From the NCBI GenBank assembly GCA_963751355.1, contig CAVVVS010000093.1:1-14477 (forward strand): a stretch of DNA of 14,477 nucleotides. The letters run 5' to 3'. The notes under the pieces were generated by a model. It had not been told where the DNA came from, did no database searches, and saw only the letters and a list, made by a program, of their open reading frames with translations. Position 1 is the first letter of the stretch. Each line of letters begins with the position of its first letter. The DNA is from CAVVVS01 sp963751355 (lineage in GTDB: Bacteria; Bacteroidota; Ignavibacteria; Ignavibacteriales; Ignavibacteriaceae). A program made the position numbers and the translations under genes. Shown piece after piece: positions 13,647 to 14,477 of the stretch.

Positions 13647-14477
13647 ATGTTTAAAATAACCTCCTATTTATCCATCATATTGTTTTTGATTTTTATCGCT
13701 TTATCTCCGGTAAATGCTCAACAAAATAATGACACCGTTGTTAGAAAAACTTATTATTCCAACGGTAAGGTTAAAACACAAGGAACATACGTTAACGGAA
13801 AATTGGAAGGTCAGTACCTAGAGTTTTATCCTGACGGAAAGTTATGGAAGCAATGGAATTTTATGAATGGTAAGGAGGAGGGTAAATCCAGCTGGTACTT
13901 TGAAGACGGAATTTTAAGCGTTGTTTGGAATTATCATGATGGTTATAAACAAGATACATCTGAATGGTACTATGAATCGGGCGATCTATGGTCCAAGCAA
14001 AATTATAATCACGGAAAGTTAGAAGGTATAACTGATACATATTATAAGAACGGTGAGCTTCAGGGTGCCTGGAATTATGTCCATAATGAATTGAATGGTA
14101 TATCAAAAACTTTTTTTAAAAGCGGAAAAGTGGAAGTGGAAAAAACTTTCCTCAATGGCAGATTAAACGGACCCACTACGGTTTACAATGAAAACGGAAC
14201 CGTCGCATTAAGAGCGACATTTAAGAATGATCAAATAATAGGCGAAGTTAAAGTTTACGATAGTGCAAATAATTTACGAGTTCTTGATACTTATAAAAAT
14301 GGCGAGTTGATTCATCGTATCAAGTATGATTATAAAGGTGAACTTACTTCAGTAGAAAAAACGGAAAGAAAATATTTCGACAACGGTTCGCTTAAGGAAG
14401 AGATTCACTATAAGGACGGGAAGAAGGACGGTATTTGCAGGTATTATTACGATGACGGCTTTTTAAAATCCGAATGG
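13647..14477 (+). CDS. Secreted MORN_2-repeat protein (YwqK-like), 3' end outside the window
   Basis: From ATG 13647 the frame stays open to the last base, giving 277 residues without a stop. Residues 1-24 are a Sec signal peptide (MFKITSYLSIILFLIFIALS then PVNA), with likely cleavage before QQ25. The rest is a row of MORN_2 repeats of about 22-24 residues with the pattern Y-x-x-G-K-x-x-x-x-x-Y-x-x-G-K-x-x-G: YYSNGKVKTQGTYVNGKLEG (36-55), FYPDGKLWKQWNFMNGKEEG (60-79), WYYESGDLW (107-115), YYKNGELQGAWNYV (132-145), TFFKSGKVEVEKTFLNGRLNG (155-175) and YFDNGSLKEEIHYKDGKKDG (243-262). Such repeats form extended beta structures. Databases often label them 'toxin-antitoxin system YwqK antitoxin', but a toxin partner is not visible and that name should not be trusted. 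The product is exported, likely periplasmic or surface-associated. No strong Shine-Dalgarno is seen. Confidence 0.88.
   Translation, partial: MFKITSYLSIILFLIFIALSPVNAQQNNDTVVRKTYYSNGKVKTQGTYVNGKLEGQYLEFYPDGKLWKQWNFMNGKEEGKSSWYFEDGILSVVWNYHDGYKQDTSEWYYESGDLWSKQNYNHGKLEGITDTYYKNGELQGAWNYVHNELNGISKTFFKSGKVEVEKTFLNGRLNGPTTVYNENGTVALRATFKNDQIIGEVKVYDSANNLRVLDTYKNGELIHRIKYDYKGELTSVEKTERKYFDNGSLKEEIHYKDGKKDGICRYYYDDGFLKSEW

Overview
The window looks like a fragment of an AT-rich genome of the Bacteroidota/Ignavibacteriota/Chlorobi type. That placement is an inference from AT-rich coding style, weak Shine-Dalgarno sites, the mix of families (DUF1684 lipoprotein, MORN_2 repeat protein, type I-beta DAHP synthase with a regulatory N-domain) and long AT-rich spacers. 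The first ~1.7 kb looks different: its two genes are visibly GC-richer (for example 39 of 60 bases at 181-240, against 18 of 60 at 6781-6840 inside mutS) and they read like genes of another bacterium, perhaps Desulfobacterota. A G-rich minisatellite lies close to the change in style, so a transferred segment or a chimeric contig join must both be considered.

Layout. 1-1184 (minus strand): a TetR-family repressor followed 15 nt later by the N-terminal part of an old-yellow-enzyme-type NADH:flavin oxidoreductase, whose frame is broken by one base in a homopolymer. 1185-1842: AT-rich spacer holding an 8-bp GGG-repeat array (21 units) and a 7-bp array. 1843-4719 (minus): a large GH13-type alpha-amylase-family protein, also with a homopolymer shift near its C-terminus. 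4988-5725 (minus): an esterase-fold protein whose nucleophilic serine is replaced by asparagine. 5726-6214: divergent spacer with a possible 49-aa gene. 6215-10521 (plus): mutS, a DUF1684 lipoprotein and aroF, separated by only 26-27 nt and probably one operon. 10645-11736 (plus): tyrA with an ACT domain. 11737-12471: spacer with a very good intrinsic terminator on the minus strand, a nested hairpin just upstream of it, and a possible 27-aa membrane peptide gene. 12472-12990 (minus): a lone, divergent CheW-like protein. 12991-13646: AT-rich spacer with a tandem pair of about 19 nt that resembles an insertion-sequence end. 13647 to the end (plus): a secreted MORN_2-repeat protein cut by the window edge.

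How the genes work together. AroF makes DAHP, the first step of the shikimate pathway, and TyrA sits at the tyrosine branch; each carries a regulatory domain, so this is an aromatic amino-acid locus joined to the mismatch-repair gene. TetR and the flavin oxidoreductase form a separate regulator-enzyme pair. The GH13 protein and the esterase homologue lie in the same orientation but 268 bp apart, and nothing seen proves they act together.

No tRNA, rRNA, CRISPR array or intact mobile element was recognised. The least explained parts are the minus-strand unit at 11908-12213 (peptide, nested hairpin, terminator), the serine-less esterase and the two homopolymer frameshifts.
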